From NCBI GenBank assembly GCA_002723155.1, contig PBNO01000006.1, positions 147,660 through 182,971 of the forward strand: 35,312 nucleotides of DNA, in the 5' to 3' direction. Numbering within the stretch: position 1 is the stretch's first letter; each line of letters opens with the position of its first letter. The translations under genes and the position numbers were made by a program. Below, one piece after another: positions 32,869-35,312 of the stretch. Origin of the DNA: Ponticaulis sp. (GTDB lineage: Bacteria; Pseudomonadota; Alphaproteobacteria; Caulobacterales; Hyphomonadaceae). The notes under the pieces were generated by a model. The model was not told the DNA's origin. It made no database searches and worked only from the letters and a program-made list of their open reading frames with translations.

Positions 32869-34371
32869 ATGGCAGCGGATGATGGATGGTCAAATGTAGC
32901 GACTTCAGTCGCCTCATCGACGTCAGCTTCCGCACGTCGTTCCAACAGGCCTCAACTGGATATACCCGAGTATGTTCTGCTGCTCTGGCGCGCGAAATGG
33001 GCGATTATTCTCGTTGCGCTGCCAATACTTGCGCTCGCAATCCTGTTTGCTTTCATGCTGCCGGTCAAATACGCCGCGACGTCTCGTGTTCAGGTCACCC
33101 TTGGTAATGAACGCGTCTTTGCGCCATTGACGACGGGGACAGACGCCCAGTCTGCAAATCTCGGTCAGGAAGAGATCACAGGTTCGGAAATCGAGCTGAT
33201 CTACAGCCCGGTCATTTTTGATCGTGTGCTGCAGGAAATCGGTATGGATGTCATCTATCCCGATGACTATGAGGCGATGATGGAAGCGCCCGAGGAAGAT
33301 CGTCCGCTTTTGTACGAGCGAACGCTTCTTGGTTTCCAGAAAGACTTTGCTGCCGGTGCAGCGCCAAAGAACCCTGTTATCCGTACCTCGTACCAACACG
33401 AAGACCCGGTGATTGCCGCGCGCGTTCTGAATGCGATTGTGCAGACCTATCTGGAGTATCGTTCAGAACTCTTTCTTGATGACGATGATGGCGTTCTCTC
33501 TCAACAGCGCGAAACACTGGCGGATGAACTCTCAGCGGCAGATGCCGCCATTGAGCGTTTTCTGATCGACAATCGCATCGGCGATTTTGACACGGAAAAA
33601 GAGTCCGTTGCCTCACTCTATGGTGCGGTGACTGATAACTTGTTCAATGTTCAGGCCCAGCGCAGCGAAGTGCAGGGGCGTCTGGCCTCTCTAACAGCTC
33701 AATTGGCACTTACCGAGCCGACGATCGATCTTTACGTGGAGACCAACTACCAGCAGCAATTGCTGGATCTACAGATCGAGCGTGAGAGCCTGCTGTCTAC
33801 CTATCTGCCTGGTACACCGCAGATCGATGCCATTGATCGCCGTATCCAGAATGTTCAGAACCTGATTTCGTCGCAGGGCGATGGCGTCGGCGTAATCCGT
33901 CGTGGCCCGAACGAAGTATTCCAGCGCCTTGATCAACAGCGTGCCGAACTTGAAGCGGAAGCGTCTGCGCTGCAGACACGCTTTGAAGAGCTGCGCCGTC
34001 AGAAGAATGAAATCGAAGAGCGCCAGCTTCAGCTGACCCGCCTTGAGCCGCATTATCAGGAATTGCTGCGTGACCACTCCATTCTGGAGAACCAGTTGCG
34101 AAACCTCACGGTGCGCGAAGGTGACGAACGCCTGATCCGGGAGGTCTCTCGGGCGAACCTTGATAACATCCAGATTCTTGAGCCTGCGCGTCCACCTGCG
34201 CAGGGTAAAAGCATGCGCATGCTGGTGGCTGCAGCAGGTCTTCTGTTTGGCGGCTTTACCGGCCTTGTCGTGGCGATGATTTGGATATTCTCCAAGAATA
34301 CAATGCCGACAGCGGCCTGTGCCTCGCGCACGGTCGGTTTGCCGGTTCTGGCCAGCGTCAGACGCGTGTGA
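32869..34371 (+). CDS. hfsA: Wzz/GumC-type polysaccharide co-polymerase (HfsA-like)
   Basis: The 500-residue protein has the polysaccharide co-polymerase layout: a short cytoplasmic N-terminus, helix one (AKWAIILVALPILALAILFAF), and a large periplasmic domain. That domain has a Wzz motif (YAATSRVQVTL) and long coiled coils (roughly residues 205-440, such as LDQQRAELEAEASALQTRFEEL). A Pro-rich stretch (EPARPPAQGKS) leads into a second helix (MLVAAAGLLFGGFTGLVVAMIW). These proteins set chain length and link the inner-membrane polymerase to the outer-membrane pore. No kinase domain is fused, as in HfsA. AGGG lies upstream of the ATG. It is followed 13 nt later by the ATPase gene, so they form an operon. 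Confidence 0.88.
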   Translation: MAADDGWSNVATSVASSTSASARRSNRPQLDIPEYVLLLWRAKWAIILVALPILALAILFAFMLPVKYAATSRVQVTLGNERVFAPLTTGTDAQSANLGQEEITGSEIELIYSPVIFDRVLQEIGMDVIYPDDYEAMMEAPEEDRPLLYERTLLGFQKDFAAGAAPKNPVIRTSYQHEDPVIAARVLNAIVQTYLEYRSELFLDDDDGVLSQQRETLADELSAADAAIERFLIDNRIGDFDTEKESVASLYGAVTDNLFNVQAQRSEVQGRLASLTAQLALTEPTIDLYVETNYQQQLLDLQIERESLLSTYLPGTPQIDAIDRRIQNVQNLISSQGDGVGVIRRGPNEVFQRLDQQRAELEAEASALQTRFEELRRQKNEIEERQLQLTRLEPHYQELLRDHSILENQLRNLTVREGDERLIREVSRANLDNIQILEPARPPAQGKSMRMLVAAAGLLFGGFTGLVVAMIWIFSKNTMPTAACASRTVGLPVLASVRRV

Positions 34372-34384
34372 AGGAAGCAGATAG

Positions 34385-35089
34385 ATGATCGACCTTCGCT
34401 CTGAAATTACCGACCTTGCCCGTGCGGTTGACCGCATTCCGGGAAGCGACCGCGGACGGTCTGTCATGGTTATTGGCGCAGACCCGGGCAATGGCGCGTC
34501 CAGCGTCGCAGCGTCGCTGGCTGTGCTTCTGGCGGGTCGTGCCACGCGTGCAGCGTGGCTGATCGATCTCGATCTTCGCGGCAATGGCCAGTTCAATGCC
34601 TTTCAGCAGCGTATTTTTCCGCGCATCGGCCTGCCGGGGCGTCCGCTTGATGCCTCACTGAATGTCGACCAGTTCTATCAGGTTGTGCCGCAGGTGCGGG
34701 CGAATGGCGGCGCATCGCGCGGTCCATTAAAGCTCTTGGGCGCGCACCGTGTTGAGCATTCAAATCTGTTTATAACTCGGTTCCGCACTGAACATATCAA
34801 GCCGGGCCAGCGCGTTCAGGTTCGCTCTGGCGGCGCATATTGGGATGCGCTGCGTAAAGTGTCTGACTGGGCAGTTCTGGATGCACCTGCACTCGACAGC
34901 TCGACAGCAGGTCTTGCGCTCTGTCGCTATGTCGATGGTGTTGTCATCGTGATGGAAGCAGATCAGACGACAGCTGAATCACTTAATGCGACGCGCGATC
35001 AGATTGAAGCTCACGGTGGCCGCTGTGTTGGCGTTGTCGTCAACCAGATCAGAGGCGATGCACGCTTCGCTGACAGGTTCTCGGGGTAA
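34385..35089 (+). CDS. hfsB: BY-kinase-like ATPase (HfsB-like), P-loop lysine missing
   Basis: The 234-residue soluble protein resembles the cytoplasmic kinase domain (CpsD/CapB/Wzc-type) of polysaccharide synthesis. The Walker A region reads GADPGNGASSVAAS (residues 31-44), so the invariant lysine before Ser/Thr is Ala38. Walker A' is present (WLIDLDLRG, Asp61 and Asp63), as is a Walker B-like segment (DWAVLDAPALD). The C-terminus lacks the usual Tyr cluster. Without the lysine, ATP hydrolysis and tyrosine autophosphorylation are doubtful, so it may act as a structural partner of the co-polymerase, which is also the known situation for HfsB-type proteins being distinct from typical kinases (inference). 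AAGGA precedes the ATG. It lies between the hfsA-like gene and the probable polymerase gene. Confidence 0.82.
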   Translation: MIDLRSEITDLARAVDRIPGSDRGRSVMVIGADPGNGASSVAASLAVLLAGRATRAAWLIDLDLRGNGQFNAFQQRIFPRIGLPGRPLDASLNVDQFYQVVPQVRANGGASRGPLKLLGAHRVEHSNLFITRFRTEHIKPGQRVQVRSGGAYWDALRKVSDWAVLDAPALDSSTAGLALCRYVDGVVIVMEADQTTAESLNATRDQIEAHGGRCVGVVVNQIRGDARFADRFSG

Positions 35090-35092
35090 GTC

Positions 35093-35312
35093 ATGAGCAG
35101 GGCGCAGATGCCATTTCTCGCCCGACTGCGCTGGCTGGAAGTGGTCTGCGTGGGCGTTAGCTTGCTTCTCTTTTCCGAAGCATTGTTGGGGCGCATTTTT
35201 GCGACGCCTGAAAATCCTGAGGGCGGCGCGTTTCTGCGCTTCCTCTGGCTGCCGATTTACGGTTTTGGCGCCGTCGCCATTATGGCGCGGTGGCGCGATT
35301 TCGCGGCGATCG
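35093..35312 (+). CDS. Membrane protein, N-terminal part, probably polysaccharide polymerase
   Basis: The ATG at 35093 opens a frame that runs off the window (73 codons). The start MSRAQMPFLARLRWLEVVCV is followed by a hydrophobic segment (GVSLLLFSEALLG). After a short polar loop (TPENPEGGA) a second helix (LRFLWLPIYGFGAVAIMA) appears, then WRDFAAI. A multi-spanning protein in this operon position is probably the Wzy/O-antigen ligase-type polymerase (HfsC or HfsI in the holdfast system), but only about a sixth of such a protein is visible, so the call is from context. GGGGTAAG precedes the ATG, three bases after the previous stop. Confidence 0.6.
   Translation, partial: MSRAQMPFLARLRWLEVVCVGVSLLLFSEALLGRIFATPENPEGGAFLRFLWLPIYGFGAVAIMARWRDFAAI

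Noticed and set aside
33769-34596. 275-codon open frame on the minus strand
   Set aside because: Antisense to the coiled-coil co-polymerase and the ATPase gene, both well supported.

Overview
The window comes from an alphaproteobacterium, most likely a holdfast-forming member of the Hyphomonadales (Hyphomonas/Hirschia/Ponticaulis-like; the family placement is inference). The markers are clade-specific: an F1-ATPase zeta-subunit inhibitor (DUF1476), a MipZ division-site ATPase, a DUF1489 protein, and an export/polymerisation cluster whose gene order and sizes resemble the Caulobacter holdfast genes hfsD-hfsA-hfsB-polymerase. It is gene-dense chromosomal DNA. I see no tRNA, rRNA, insertion sequence, prophage or CRISPR array.

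Layout. 1-2.6 kb: the start of a PepSY membrane protein (cut by the window edge), an ACAD10/11-like acyl-CoA dehydrogenase and a TauE/SafE permease. 2.6-5.6 kb: a purine block on the minus strand, purC-purS and then purQ, interrupted by a beta-propeller lipoprotein gene and a structured, C-rich, terminator-ended stretch that looks like a small RNA gene. 5.8-8.2 kb: the ATPase zeta inhibitor, small unknown proteins, a DoxX-like membrane protein and a CsaA-like tRNA-binding protein. 8.2-13.1 kb: a patatin phospholipase with a cyclic-nucleotide-binding-like domain, an extensin-like peptidase-fold protein, a JmjC-like cupin, a secreted unknown and DUF1489. 13.1-17.7 kb: a tail-anchored sulfotransferase followed by a membrane-anchored FMN/Fe-S glutamate-synthase-like protein, panC, and an unknown gene just upstream of mipZ.

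17.7-31.4 kb is envelope-centred: a lipoprotein isoaspartyl peptidase, a large trypsin-like serine-protease autotransporter, and divergently from it tamA-tamB, the machinery that helps insert autotransporters. Then come a small beta-barrel protein, an RcnB-family secreted protein with a long Asn/Tyr/His/Arg-rich repeat, and a 2-oxoglutarate/Fe(II) oxygenase. 31.7 kb to the end: a Sel1-repeat protein and the polysaccharide cluster (Wza-like lipoprotein diverging from a Wzz/GumC-like protein, a BY-kinase-like ATPase that has lost its P-loop lysine, and the start of a membrane protein that is probably the polymerase).

Most notable: the candidate sRNA and lipoprotein inserted between purS and purQ; a terminator whose 3' arm contains the Shine-Dalgarno of the next gene; the protease autotransporter paired with TamAB; the holdfast-like cluster with a catalytically doubtful HfsB-like ATPase; and the expanded RcnB protein. 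All assignments come from reading the sequence and remembered family features; no database search was run.
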